From Penicillus capitatus (Eukaryota > Chlorophyta): 64,000 nucleotides of DNA. Position 1 is the stretch's first letter; every line of letters begins with the position of its first letter. Below the pieces are notes generated by a model that was not told where the DNA came from, made no database searches, and worked only from the letters and a program-made list of their open reading frames with translations. Location: NCBI GenBank assembly GCA_965649825.1, contig OZ287697.1:1922001-1986000 (forward strand), read 5' to 3'. A program made the position numbers and the translations under genes. Below are positions 21,792 to 32,777 of this stretch, in pieces.

Positions 21792-24006
21792 TCAGGTGGA
21801 AGGCAAACGGAACAGACTCGAAAAGAGACTGTGTATGGTATGGCCCCATGCATAGGACTGGTAAGGTGATGGTACAGATAGTGACGACGACGACGACGGT
21901 TTCACGATAAAGGTGACCTCGAGAGATGGCGAAGCACTTGAGAGCGGCACTGAAATGGATCGAGCATCGATGAAGGAGCAGTATTCGCCCTCCAATACAC
22001 ATTTGAGGGACATATCGTAGTTCTGATTCCAGTAATGCTGTGCATACGAGTAGACGATCACATCGTTCGTCTCCGTTCCCGTCGAGATCTGCCATTGGAA
22101 GTCCGTATCCGAACGGCACATTCCGCTCTTGGGCTTCTGTGCGCTTATTTTGAACAGAGATGCCTTGTTGAGTTGGATGCGCTCCCCTGGTCCAACAGAG
22201 ATACTGCGCTCGGCATGATCGCCGCCACCTGCACGAGGCATCGGATCATCTCGGCGTTGGGCAAAGAGAGGGATATGCTCACCGCAGATCGCAAGTGCCA
22301 CCTCAAGTGTGTTGTGTAGATAGACGTTCGATCCTTGCTTCTCGTGGGCCAGGCGACGCCCTCCTCCGTGCGTGAAATCCGGTTGGAAGGTCGTGGTGGT
22401 AGCGAAATCGGATCCACCGGTCGTTGCCGAACCAAAGGTATGTGTCGAGCTGGAGGCGCTGCTGGCCGAGGAGGTATGTGCACTTGAAAAGGCAGAACTC
22501 TGGGCATAGCTCTGAGAAGATCCTTGCGGTGCCGAGGAAACCATCGTCTGCGATGAGGAATGCGTCGTCGTCGTACTCTGCGATGAATACGACGTGTGCA
22601 TTTTGAGTCCAGAGATCCACGAAATCTCTTGCAGATGATTACGATTCGGCGTCCTACACACATCCCGTGAACATCTGTTGCGCCGCCATAGACGCGCCGC
22701 CAAACGCACCTGTACATCTGCCCATACTTCGGCTTCGTGGCTGGCTTCTTGAAAACAAACTTAACTTGCGTCGATCCCGGTCGCTTTGGCTTCTTCAGCA
22801 CGTCTGCCTTAACGACGTTGTGGTTTCGGAAGACTGGACCGCACACTCCGCTCTCCGAGGATGTGCTAGATGTGAGGGGTGCCATCAGGTGAGGAGGCAA
22901 CGGAGATGGGGTGATTACCATTCGAGGTCCATTTGGTATCCGACGTATTCCTCCGGGATCTCGCTGTTGGGTTGTTGATAGAAGTAGTGTGTTGAGTAGA
23001 CCACTCCGTTGTCTTCGACACCGGATCCGATCTCGTAGGGCAACAGGGACGCTCCACTTGGACTGAACTCATCCCATGTACACGCTTCCATGATATCTGC
23101 CCCCGCAAAACTAACGTAGAAATCGCCGTGCGTCGGTGACTTGTAAGATGGCCCCGTCCAGTAACTGCGAGGCTGTGTCGTGATCATGACGCTCTCGCCA
23201 GGCCGCACCAACGTCGGGATCAAAAAGATCTCGTGTCCTACAAAGCACACACCCTCGCTGCCATGCCTCGGCGCTCCGTGGGGTTAGAAACCTGGAAAAA
23301 CAGTTTGGCATAGGAAGACATGTGTGTCGAGCCGGTTCTCTGCGAAGACGTATGTCTCGCCCAGAGCACAGAGCGGTTTGTTCGGCAGATCCAATGTCCC
23401 ATCTTCTTTGCAGAGGACGCCATGCGTCGACGTTCCATAGTTCCATGTTCCGTCGCAGTGTCCGCGTTGATGGGCATTGGCGTTGTCATAGTTTGAGGTT
23501 TCTTTTTGATTGAAGGTGGTCCAGTAGTAGCCGGGTTCACATGCATAGAGACAGTGAACACCTGGCTTACATGCCTGCCCCTTAGGATCCAGTGCCCATC
23601 CCTTAGCAATGGTCGAGCCTCGTCGCGAACCGGGCAAGCATACGATGTTGTCTTGGTCTGGCAGGGGACAGACGGTGCCTCGATTGGCCCAACACTCTTG
23701 GAAACCGCGTCGTGGCCACGATTCGTCCGTACGTCCCCAGTACTTTTCCCACCAGTCATGGTGATTCAACATGGTCTCTTGCGTGACCGTCTCGGGTGGC
23801 CCTTGAGGACAGCCAGAGTGAATGGCATCAAAGATAGATTTCAGTGAACGGCCTGTCCATGGGCTCCTCTCCACACGGCTCGCCTCTGCCCTCTGCAGCA
23901 ACGGTATCTGATTCGCATCTGTGTCCGTTGAGGCAGGGCGACTTACTGAGAGTGTCAATGTCAAGAGCATCAAAACCATAGCGACTGTGTCGTGCCGTCG
24001 CACCAT
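21792..24006 (-). CDS. Secreted SUN-family protein (GH132-like), copy 1
   Basis: The signal peptide MVRRHDTVAMVLMLLTLTLSVSR favours the ATG at 24006 (another in-frame ATG is at 24039). A domain like the fungal Sim1/Uth1/Nca3/Sun4 family follows: CLPGSRRGST, GWALDPKGQACKPGVHCLYACEPGY, CDGTWNYGTSTHG, LGETYVFAENRLDTHVFLCQTVFPGHEIFLIPTLV, SYWTGPS, FYVSFAGADIMEAC and EIGSGVEDNGVVYST. After the core comes a Ser/Thr-rich linker (~22.42-22.60 kb) and a second β module (VGPGERIQLN…YDMSLKC). Four introns of ~55 nt were resolved; the first begins GTTTCTAAC after VFPG. Fungal relatives act at the cell wall on β-1,3-glucan. Confidence 0.85.
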
Positions 24007-24129
24007 CTTGTTGTCTAGACTGTCCTGCAAATACATCATGCCTTGTAGCGGTCGGAGGAAGTGCGACTTTGTATTCGGTGGACGCTGAACAACGGTCGGC
24101 TCGCGACAAACTTCGCGTCTTTTATACAA

Positions 24130-24810
24130 GAGCTTTGTTTTTGTTATTTATGAACGGTCGGGAGAGCGAGGAGAATGGCCACGGGAAATAGGTAGGCAAA
24201 GTGCAGGTCGACGGTGCACGGTGCGAAGAAGGCACGAATAACGAGGCTTGTGGGCGAGTGCTAACCTTAGTCAACCGCAAATGTGCAGCAAAGAACGCGG
24301 CGGACTTGACGCGATGGCAGATTTCGACGACCTCGTGCGGAAGATGCTCCGGCTTCTCTCGAGTCACAATGTGCAGAAACGATTCCGTCTGTGATCTCTT
24401 CACTTATCGACGGATAGCTCCAAAACAGCGCGCATTCAAAACGAGTTCATCCTTGTCTTCTTGCCAACCGAAGCGCTTCAACGGTCCGGAGAATGAAATC
24501 CGCTGAGCTGAAGGGAAAAACGAGGCAGATGTGCTGCCTCGATGCCATGGCCGCGTCCATGTATAACGTCAAACAGACAGCAACGCATTGAAGCCAACAA
24601 CGCGTACAGAGAAGAACAAGACACATCGAACCATATATATGACAGAAGTGTGCAGTGGGTCAGGCATATCATTCAACTGTTGTATGGTGGCAGCAAGAGG
24701 CACGTCCCATCAAACACGATCGTCTACAGATCCGATGTGTGACAAGTGTGATCCAGGACCCTAGCTTCGCATCCAATCATCGCCGCCATGCCTGTAAGCG
24801 AAACGATGTG
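24130..24810 (-). CDS. Unresolved spliced gene
   Basis: Not recognised. Exon-like pieces on the minus strand include AAMIGCEARVLDHT near 24.79 kb, KRFGWQEDKDEL, and TESFLHIVTREKPEHLPHEVVEICHRVKSAAFFAAHLRLTK near 24.28-24.40 kb. A 50-nt intron (GTTTTGAATG…TCACAG) joins the last two in phase. A 3' donor GTTAGCAC follows LTK, but the downstream exon was not found. The boundaries are rough. Confidence 0.35.
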
Positions 24811-24861
24811 TGAGGGGCGGCGTGGCTGCTGTTGGCATACCGCCCACCGCCGGTGTCTTTT

Positions 24862-25346
24862 CTACACCGATTCCTGCCATTTGTGTCCACAGGCCGTGCA
24901 GTTGAAGAAAAGCGTCATGCCATCTGGCGTGGTCGTTGAGAAATACACCGCCTCTGGGTGTTCACAGGCGGGACATCGGACATCTCGTGTCCTTGGCAGT
25001 GTCGGATCCGATCGGACATCACGCAGAATCGTTGTGCGTTCCTTCGCACTGTGCCGCATCTAACACAGCCGAACATCGAGCATCTCTCCTTGCGTCTCTC
25101 ACTCGGACACACCTCGTTCACATAGACACAGTAAGACTCTTCCGGAATCTCCGCCTCGTAGCCACAGTTCTTGCATTTGTAGATGAGTTTCTTCTCCTGT
25201 GGGATCTCTTTGGGGTAGAGCAGGTCGTTTGTATGTGGACAGAACTTCAGAATCAGAGACCGTCGTTTCTTCGGAGAATCCATTCGAAACTCCCCGTACA
25301 ACGGACGCTCTTTGCGATGATGCTCATCTTCCAGATGTATGGACAT
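24862..25346 (-). CDS. RPB9: RNA polymerase II subunit RPB9
   Basis: Small zinc-binding Pol II subunit. The first zinc ribbon is RSLILKFCPHTNDLLYPKE…LIYKCKNCGYEAEIPEESYCVYVNE. A ~52-nt intron (GTGTGTCCGAG…GTTAG) leads to TTILRDVRSDPTLPRTRDVRCPACEHPEAVYFSTTTPDGMTLFFNCTACGHKW, the C-terminal TFIIS-like ribbon with its C-x2-C…C-x2-C. The first Cys pair reads C-x…-H rather than C-x2-C: FCPH replaces the usual CPxC, so one ligand may be His. The in-frame ATG at 25283 gives a more typical length than the one at 25346. Confidence 0.92.
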
Positions 25347-25491
25347 CGACGATCGTCTCTGCGCCGCTCGTCTCGTCGTCGGTTACCATGCATCGTCGAC
25401 AGAGAAGCAGCGCCGCTCGGATGCAGCGTACCTGACTTCCGAGGCGTGCGAATACGTCCACTTCTCTCATCCGAGCGTCAGGCGGTCCACC

Positions 25492-27436
25492 ATGCCGAAC
25501 CCTCTCTTCACCACCATCCTGTTACTGGTTGGGCGTCCTCTTCTGGCAATCGGCGTCTGATGGTATCGTGGCCCCTTGTAGGGATGCATCGTCGCGCATG
25601 CGAGTCGTAAGAGCTCTGCCGTGTCGAATTCGAAAACAGCAGGTCTGGATGACGATTCTCCGTTTGGTCTCGACGTCGTGGCTCTCTAGGCGTCTGTCAC
25701 AAAGGCATTCAACCTGTCGAAAGCACTGAAACGCAACTCAATCACCACGATTACTGGCTGACGACATTGGGAAGGACGGGAAGTGGATGGCCTAAGCGTG
25801 GCATGCCGTCCTGCTGGGCCAATCGTGGCGCCGTTTGTGCCTTGCCAGACGAAGACCACGTCGTCTGTCTTCCCGGTTCGCGTCGGGGTTCAACAGTGAA
25901 CAGAGGATGGGCACTCGATCCACGCTCGCAGTCCTGTCAACCCGGCGTGCATTGCCTCTACGCCTGCGAACCGGGATACTACGCCACACAGTTCAACCCT
26001 GACGAGGCCTCGAGTTTCGACAAAGAGCACGCTTCGAAAAAAGGAAACTGTGATGGATCGTGGGACTACGGCACATCGACCCACGGGATGTACTGCGACG
26101 AGAGCGGTATTCTCCAGAAGCCGTATCCAGGGCCCCTATGCAAGCTTGGAGAGACATATGTCTACGTGGAGAATCGACTGGATACTCATGTGTTTCTCTG
26201 CCAGACGGTGTTCCCTGGACACGAGATCTTTATGATCCCGACGCTTGTCCTGCCGGGAGAGAAGGTGATGCTGACCACGCAGCCACGGTCATACTGGAGT
26301 GGGCCGTCGTCGTCCAGACCGGTACATGCAGACTTCTATGTGAGCTTTGCCGGGGCGGACATTATGGAAGCGTGCACGCCTGACGAATTCAGTCCCAGTG
26401 GCGCGGCGCTGTTGCCGTATGAAATCGGATCGGGTATTGAAGACAATGGCGTCGTGTATTCGACGCATTACTTCTACCAACAGCCGAACAGCGAAGTGCC
26501 GACGGAGAGCGTTGGATATGAACTCGATCTGGAATGCGTCTCACGGGAAAACGAGTTCTGTGGTGAAATGGTGCGTTCAGGGGCACTTGTCAAACTCGAT
26601 GTCTACAAGAGACCACGCCACGACACCAGCAGAGTGTCGTTCATCCTGAACAAACCAAAGAAGAAAGGCACATCCGCCTTCTACAAGTGCACAATTCTGC
26701 GAGGCTTGGCGACGAGATGTCGAGGGATGGATGATGGTGTCTAGAGAGCCGGTTGCGAAATCGTTAGATCCGGTGACGCTCGAGAGCTCCGTCAACGTGG
26801 CGCTGCTCGCGAACGTAGGTGGCAGAAGACGTCTCCTTGCGGAAGCGCTGCCTGGATCTGCCTCTGTTCGGAACACATTGGACAGCGCTGTTCGAATCTG
26901 CGAAGAAGGTAGGCAGGCACCCTTATGTCGATGGGATACGCATACATCCACTGCTGCTTGCTCCAGAACCGAACGGAAAGCTTCGTGCGTATCTTCTCTC
27001 ACCGGGAGAGGTGTTCGATATCGAAGGCAAGAAGACGCTCTTTGTCGGCCAAGAGGCGATGTCATGCACTGGCGGCGCCGAGATGCCGTGGAAGATCTGG
27101 ACGAAGATGCCGGTGGCCAATGGTGAGCAGTATGGCTATGCTCTCTCTAAGCTCCCCATTTCGCATCCTCTCGCATACGGACTCATGATCCACTGGTGAG
27201 CACACCATCCGGTTTCCTGTTGTGTGACGCGGACGTGTGGCAGTGCCTCGGAGACACAGGGGTGTCGAACGAACGATGCATCGACCGTCGAAGTCGATCG
27301 TTCAGCGATGACAGATCCCACTCTGCAGGTGACATTCGTGATCCGAGCCTTCCCGACGCGTGCGGCGCCGCCATCCGATGCACGGCGTCCGCAGTCGATA
27401 TGGTGGAGGCGAAATGATGATCTGGTTAAGTGGTAA
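25492..27436 (+). CDS. Secreted SUN-family protein (GH132-like), copy 2
   Basis: Paralogue of copy 1. The signal peptide MPNPLFTTILLL is split from GCIVAHASRK by an intron, and a 47-nt intron then joins VCHKGIQPVE. The core repeats copy 1 almost motif by motif: CLPGSRRGST, CQPGVHCLYACEPGY, CDGSWDYGTSTHG, ENRLDTHVFLCQTVFPGHEIFMIPTLV, SYWSGPS, FYVSFAGADIMEAC, EIGSGIEDNGVVYST. The C-terminal module (LSPGEVFDIEGKKTLFVGQ…YGLMIHC) is also shared, but the Ser/Thr linker of copy 1 is replaced by a shorter one. The VFPG|HEIF intron of copy 1 is missing here. RPB9 and one unresolved gene lie between the two copies, which point away from each other. Confidence 0.85.
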
Positions 27437-27692
27437 GGTGTATGTTGTACATAGCGCTGTGATCTCTCAGCTGTTTTTACGGTGAGACGCGTCCACATTG
27501 GCATGGACTATGGTCATCGAGTTGCGTTCTAGGGTTCGTTAAGACTGTCGCCCGTTTCTTATGGATCGAGGATGAGGAAGGATCTTTCTGCTGGGATTTT
27601 GGAAATCTACAATGTGGTCATTTGGAGAACTGTACAGAGAACTGGGACACAAAGCTGACAAGGGGGAGGGGGGTATTGTGAGATGGACTGTG

Positions 27693-27701
27693 TGATGTGA
27701 C
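27693..27701 (+). promoter_or_regulatory. TGATGTGAC motif upstream of the J-protein gene
   Basis: Exact 9-mer whose last base is 49 bp before the ATG of the DNAJC8-like gene, in a spacer without ORFs. Confidence 0.4.
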
Positions 27702-27749
27702 ATGACTTTGTGATACCGTCTCGTCCCGCTTTACATTCGCGTCGCCTTC

Positions 27750-28862
27750 ATGTCTCGACGTTTTCTTGACCGAGCCTTCAACAACGCGCATTACGATGAA
27801 AAACGTCAACCGCCGCTACGCCGAAAGAAGAGAGCATCGCCAGAGAGCCGCGTCGCCTCAAATGAGGAGCCCGACGAAGAGGTCGATGCGATAGCCCACA
27901 TCATTACGACTGTCGAACAAAAAGACTACCTAAGGTCTCTTTTTTGCCACGTACCTGGCATGCACCTTCTCTGTGCAGCGCCCTGGGACTGCCGATGCCG
28001 GGAGTCGATGAACTGGGTCTACCAGTGTGGCCACACGGCTGTCACGATATCACCAGGTCTCGCATCAGAAGCGTATGGATGATGATGAGTGTGATAAATG
28101 ACAGGCAATATCGTCGGCGGTGTCTAACGGTCCATCCCGACAAGAATTCAGGCGAAAGGGCACGGCATGCATTCCAGCTGCTAAACGAGGCATACAAGGC
28201 ATTGCTGGACGAAGATCAGAGGGTTAGCATCGCTGAGTTGTGGATGGGCTCCTTAGACGGTGTCTGTCTGCGTGATAGAGTGAGATTTTGAAAACCGCGT
28301 GCGAAGCAGCCCGGGCGGAAAAAGAAAAACGCGAAGCGCGTGCCACCGTGGATGAGAGAATCAAGATCAATGCAGAGAAGAAGGATCAAAAGCGAAAACT
28401 GAGCAAGTTACAGGTGCGCTCCGATCGATGCTTGGCCAGTCGACATGTCACTGCTCTGTGCAGCACGACCGTTTTCATTCCGAAATTCTGCGCCAAGTGC
28501 AGGAGCGGAAAATTCAGCAGTCGATCAAACGACAGAAAATGGCCGTCTCACGCTACGCTTCCAAGGAATCTCACTCTTTTCCTGCCGAAACGCTCGAAGA
28601 GACGAGCGAAGTGGCCGAGGAGAAGCGCACCGACGGCAGAGAAATGACGCCCGTCCAATCGCATCTCTCAGAAAAGGATGCGAAAAAGAGTGAGAAGACA
28701 AGAATCCATCAAAAGCTAAAATCCAAAAAAGAAAGAGACGATGTCTCGGACGATGCCGTCGTCCATCGTGATGATCAAGGAGAGGCGCGTCCAGACGAGT
28801 GGCAAGGCGCCGTGCTGACAAAATCCAAAGCTCTGCGTCGAAAGCCTCGATTTCTCTTTTGA
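27750..28862 (+). CDS. J-domain protein, DNAJC8/SPF31-like
   Basis: A basic N terminus precedes a J domain: SALGLPMPGVDELG (loop), then RQYRRRCLTVHPDKNSGERARHAFQLLNEAYKALLDED, with the HPD tripeptide that stimulates Hsp70 ATPase. The rest is a highly charged helical region (EAARAEKEKREARATVDERI, LRQVQERKIQQSIKRQK) ending PDEWQGAVLTKSKALRRKPRF. Central J domain and Lys/Glu-rich tail match the spliceosome-associated DNAJC8 family. Four introns were placed; one ends AATGACAG. Likely nuclear and linked to splicing. Confidence 0.75.
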
Positions 28863-29196
28863 CATGTGTGAGCGTGAGCGGCAATTGGACCTGCCTGGTT
28901 CATCGCGAAAAGTGCATCTATTAAATCATCTCAGGCCAGTTCGCCCAGAGCCGACATTTATTTTGACACTCATTACATTGTGTGTCCAGTCACGTAGAAC
29001 CCCTTTAACAGCGTATATACGTGATTGATTTCTGACGGATCTTAAATCAACGGAAATGAGACCCATTGCTGAGATCACGAACGCCCACAACCAAATGCTG
29101 CTGTGCATATCAGGATGCGTCGTACTACATACAAGTCGGTCACATTAACAGAAGGAGCGACAGCGCCGAATTATGTTCATAGGGAGGGAAATAGGA
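28863..29196. other. Intergenic, no supported gene
   Basis: Contains the 3' end of the J-protein gene and downstream sequence of the secreted acidic gene, which converge here. Nothing recognisable. Confidence 0.4.
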
Positions 29197-29621
29197 TCAG
29201 AAGAAAACCGACAGAAGCAGAGGTGCCACCACAAACAGCAGAGAATGCAACTGGACCTACAGACACAGCAAGATGCATCGTTGGCATGGCCGAGGCATGT
29301 CAGCTGTCATGTGACCTCAAAGGCTCCGTTGTCGATATCTGCGGCCGCCAATGAAGAGGGTGCCTCCTCGTCTAAGTCGTCCGTGTCGCCGTGCTCCATT
29401 TCGTCGTGCTCGTCTTCTGCGATGACGGACGCCTCGGCGTCGGCAGTTCCCTCGACACCTTGTTCCAAGCTGCGAATGGTCCTCTCGTCACCCGGCTCCG
29501 ATGCGGGTGCGTCATCCGGCGCCGAGGCCGAAGACTGACCGTTGACACACATGAGGCCAACGCATAACAGCAGTCCCACGACGCATAACAGACGGAAAGA
29601 TGCATTCTTCGACGATGCCAT
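29197..29621 (-). CDS. Small secreted acidic protein with hydrophobic tail, copy A
   Basis: Not recognised. The signal peptide (MASSKNASFRLLCVVGLLLCVGLMCVNG) is followed by ~75 residues very rich in Asp, Glu, Ala and Ser (SASAPDDAPASEPGDE, AEDEHDEMEHGDTDDLDEE). Removing a GT-AG intron (GTCACATGACAG…CTGTAG) adds a terminal hydrophobic segment (SLLFVVAPLLLSVFF) ending in TGA at 29197-29199. A signal peptide plus a short C-terminal hydrophobic tail with no cytoplasmic residues suggests a GPI-anchored surface protein. Same layout as the gene at 30.4-31.0 kb. Confidence 0.65.
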
Positions 29622-30441
29622 TTCAGCGAGACTACAAGAATCGCAATATCATAGAAACGCGGTACACGAGGAGAGTGGCCGGTCGACCTCACAATCTTTG
29701 GGTTTCCTCAAATGCTCGATACAAGGCGTTGAGCGTCGTATCCTCGGATGCACCACCTGGCCAGAGACGCGTGTCAGCAGGAAGCTATTTTTACAAACGA
29801 TGCGGCTCACGGCTGTCGATTGCGTTGTCAGGAGGCGAGGGATACCTTCGATGACGATGAAGTTATTTCGCTATAGACAGAAGTATTCGCTTTCTCTGGA
29901 TGTGCTCAATTAAAGAACCGCCGCGTTAGGAATTCACTACACGGTTATTGTGAACAATGCACGCTGTCCATTGATGACGTGATGTCCATTCCGACCGATG
30001 CACCCGTCGTTCGACCAACAGGCCACAGCCAGCGACATTAACTCCTTCCCAAGCCAAACGCACAGCACTGTACCTCGAATGCCGCTGTTTAGGTGTTCCT
30101 AAGATCCTTAGGATCTGTGACGGCCATACTCACGCGCGCTGTCAGATGCCTCGTGAGTCGGATGATTCCCAGAGGAAATGGCGAAGACGCTGGCGGATGG
30201 GGGATCGAGTGTTCGGCGAAGGTCGGATGATCTGTTACAAAAGCATACGACATTCTATGTGTGTCGATCATCAGTTTCGAACGGAGAAATCCAGTACAAC
30301 ACTGTTTGGAGATTATTCCCCTACAGTCAATGCTGAAGGCGACTAGGTCCCATGAGATGTGTCCAATGATTGGTCTTCCTCCGGCTTCTGTCCGTTTGGG
30401 AAATGAAATCGATTTTTCTTGAATTTGTGAACACGAAGCAC
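29622..30441. other. Intergenic, no supported gene
   Basis: Several short open frames with no recognisable features. It lies upstream of secreted gene A and downstream of secreted gene B. Confidence 0.35.
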
Positions 30442-30962
30442 TTATAGCACTACTAACGTCGCTAATCCGGTCATGAAAGAGGCCATGAGCATTGCCGCCA
30501 TCTACAAGGCATCGAGATCAGGGCACGGGTGGAGATGAGGGATAGGTCTTACGTTAAGAGGAACACTGCCGGCGCTGTTATCGTCCAATATCAATTCTTC
30601 TAGCGCTTCCTCTGCGATGTCACTTCCGACTGCCTCATCATGTTGCTGCTCAGTATCTATCCCGTCCAGTGTCTCTTCGACTGTTGGAATCTCTTGGGCG
30701 ACCGAAGAGGAGGCTGCTGCCGTGAACGTCACAATATCGATATCTGTTATGGCTGGCTGGCAGGAAACGGCAAATGGAGACGCGTCTAAAAGCAGACGGC
30801 GACCGTCGAGGCAGAAATGGGCGAAGCGGCGGGGGTCGTACTTTCGCTGTCAGCTTCTTCGAGGACGGCCACTTCGAAGTCGGGATCCACTGGTCCATCC
30901 GGTTTTTGCGCCGAGGCGGCGGTGGCGAGCAAGAGGAAGGCGATAAAGTAATGGCACTGCAT
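30442..30962 (-). CDS. Small secreted acidic protein with hydrophobic tail, copy B
   Basis: Not recognised. The signal peptide MQCHYFIAFLLLATAASAQ fixes the ATG at 30962. Three exons join across ~47 and ~51 nt GT-AG introns: an acidic Ala/Ser/Thr-rich ectodomain (PDGPVDPDFEVAVLEEADSE; EETLDGIDTEQQHDEAVGSD; EEALEELILDD) and a C-terminal hydrophobic stretch (AAMLMASFMTGLATLVVL) ending at TAA 30442-30444. The layout matches copy A, including a final intron that separates ectodomain and tail. GPI anchoring is inferred. Confidence 0.65.
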
Positions 30963-31192
30963 TATATTCGAGAGCTTGGCAACAAAACACGTCGGTGGGT
31001 GCGTCGTCGTCAATAAGTGTATGTCAAATAACACGTATCAAAAGCTATCGTTCGGCGTTTTTATCCTGTAAAGAATTTAGGCAGACGCACAAGAGGATGA
31101 AGTTCACGATTGCGTTCAATGTGAGGTTAGGATGGACTACGATGCGCGGGTTGAAGAGATGACGCGGAGAGGTAACCGTCATCCACATTCAT

Positions 31193-32103
31193 GACTGCTG
31201 CCGCGTCCGCTGCACCACTCTTCTCCTATGCGTTGTCCACTGAGCAAGAGACGTTTGACAGCAGCGACTTCCATGGACAAGCCATGGCATGGTGATGCGA
31301 CGGTTGGGGATGGTTGGTTGGCTTGCATGTCCGTTGCATAGGCCGCTGGGATTGGGTTGACATTTGACGGAAGGCATTGGACAACGACGAAGGGTTCGGA
31401 GGTGGAGGGAATGACAGGGCGTTGGGTCGAAGTGCCGAGCAAAGCGAAGGCGTCCCGTGATCTCTTCCGACGACATCTGCATGAACTCGTGCACGCCATG
31501 GACATCGCTCCAACAGCGAATGCCGTTCTGGCGACCTTGCTTGCCGATTGCGCCGGTCTCGATCGCGTTTCAGACGCCGCGCCTGTCTCCTGTCTCCAAG
31601 ACGACGTGCAACTCAAGATCTTGAGCATTTTGGAAGGCCGTTTTGAAGCGCCTGGCTTCTCCAACAGTCCAAAATTCCGCAACGCGCTGCATCGTCAGCA
31701 GATTCTGTCGAGAAAGCCCTTGGGCAAGGACATCGTCTACGAATCGGCATGGGACAGTGTCTCTCCTGGCCGTTTGAAGCGTGTCTATACGCGACATGTG
31801 CTGGATTGGGATGAGCTATCGGGTACGACATTTCACGTACGTTGGTGGTCTCAAGGCATGCAGCATTACGCCAAGTGGGATCGGGGATTGACGTTCTGGA
31901 CGTATGAAGAGCTTCAGGAGGCACATCGTGAGCATCTTGCCGGAACGGCCGGTCCACTGTTCAGGGACTGGTGTCACGTCGAGGGATGCTTGGATTGGAG
32001 TATGTTCTGGAGTGCGGCACTTCTTTTCAAGTATGCTGGCTCGTCTGGTGTAAAGTACTGGGATACGCAATTTCATGAACTGAAGCAAAGATTCCTTCTT
32101 TGA
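31193..32103 (+). CDS. Conserved-looking protein of unknown function
   Basis: Not recognised. The main exon (from ~31345) has good coding character and Trp/His-rich motifs: GRWVEVPSKAKASRDLFRRHL, QLKILSILEGRFEAPGF, FRNALHRQQILSRKPLGKD, TTFHVRWWSQGMQHYAKWDRG, DWCHVEGCLDWSMFW. This frame has no ATG before 31411. An upstream frame with an ATG at 31193 (TAAASAAPLFSYALST) and a GT donor near 31288 makes a leader exon likely, though I could not match phases exactly. The stop is followed within 10 bp by a minus-strand TGATGTGAC (32111-32119). Confidence 0.5.
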
Positions 32104-32777
32104 AAATAAAGTCACATCATCCATCCCGTGGATACCGAACCATCCGCGATCCACTTCACCGTTTTGTCATTCGCGTTTTGATTTCTCTTCTTTTGACGAG
32201 CCACTTGACCATTTGTGTATGTGCGTGTGGGCCATAAGTGTGTTCTTAACGAAGGAGCACTTGATCGATCGGCAGTAGAGAGATGCGATGGTGGGAGTGA
32301 CGGTTGTGTAAGATCAAGCATTACTGAGCGCGCTTATGCAGCTACGGCTCATGTGATATCAACAGTTATCGCTTTCTTTTCATCTGACAGAGCGTTCAGA
32401 ACAGACCCTCACGACACGCACGGTGTACCGTCATCAATCACAACACCAATGGACATGGACGATGACATCATGGGCAGGTTAGAAAAAAGTGAGATCGGTC
32501 GGTCGGTCGATAGATACCACAAGTAGTATAAATGCATTCCCCCGTTTCTGAAACATGAGAATGAGAGCAGCAACTTGTGGCATCGGAATTCCGAGGCATA
32601 GCTGCTCAAACACAGGGAGGGCTCTATAGCTGAGGGTCGACTGTAAACAAGACTTCAAAACTCAGGCAGCACAGTATCGCAGAGCTCTCCTGGACAACGA
32701 CGTGCGTCACTCTAACGGGTGCAATAGACAGATGTCGTGGCTGCACGGTCTGAGATGACAAACAATACAAAAATCGA
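32104..32777. other. Convergent intergenic region
   Basis: No supported ORF. It begins with a TGATGTGAC copy at 32111-32119 (minus) and otherwise looks non-coding. Confidence 0.4.

Noticed and set aside
22145-22921. Frameshifted pseudogene in SUN copy 1
   Set aside because: The shifts coincide with GT-AG introns of normal size and the joined protein is intact.
24040-24129. N-terminal extension of SUN copy 1 up to 24129
   Set aside because: That frame opens with TTG, not ATG, and would bury the signal peptide.
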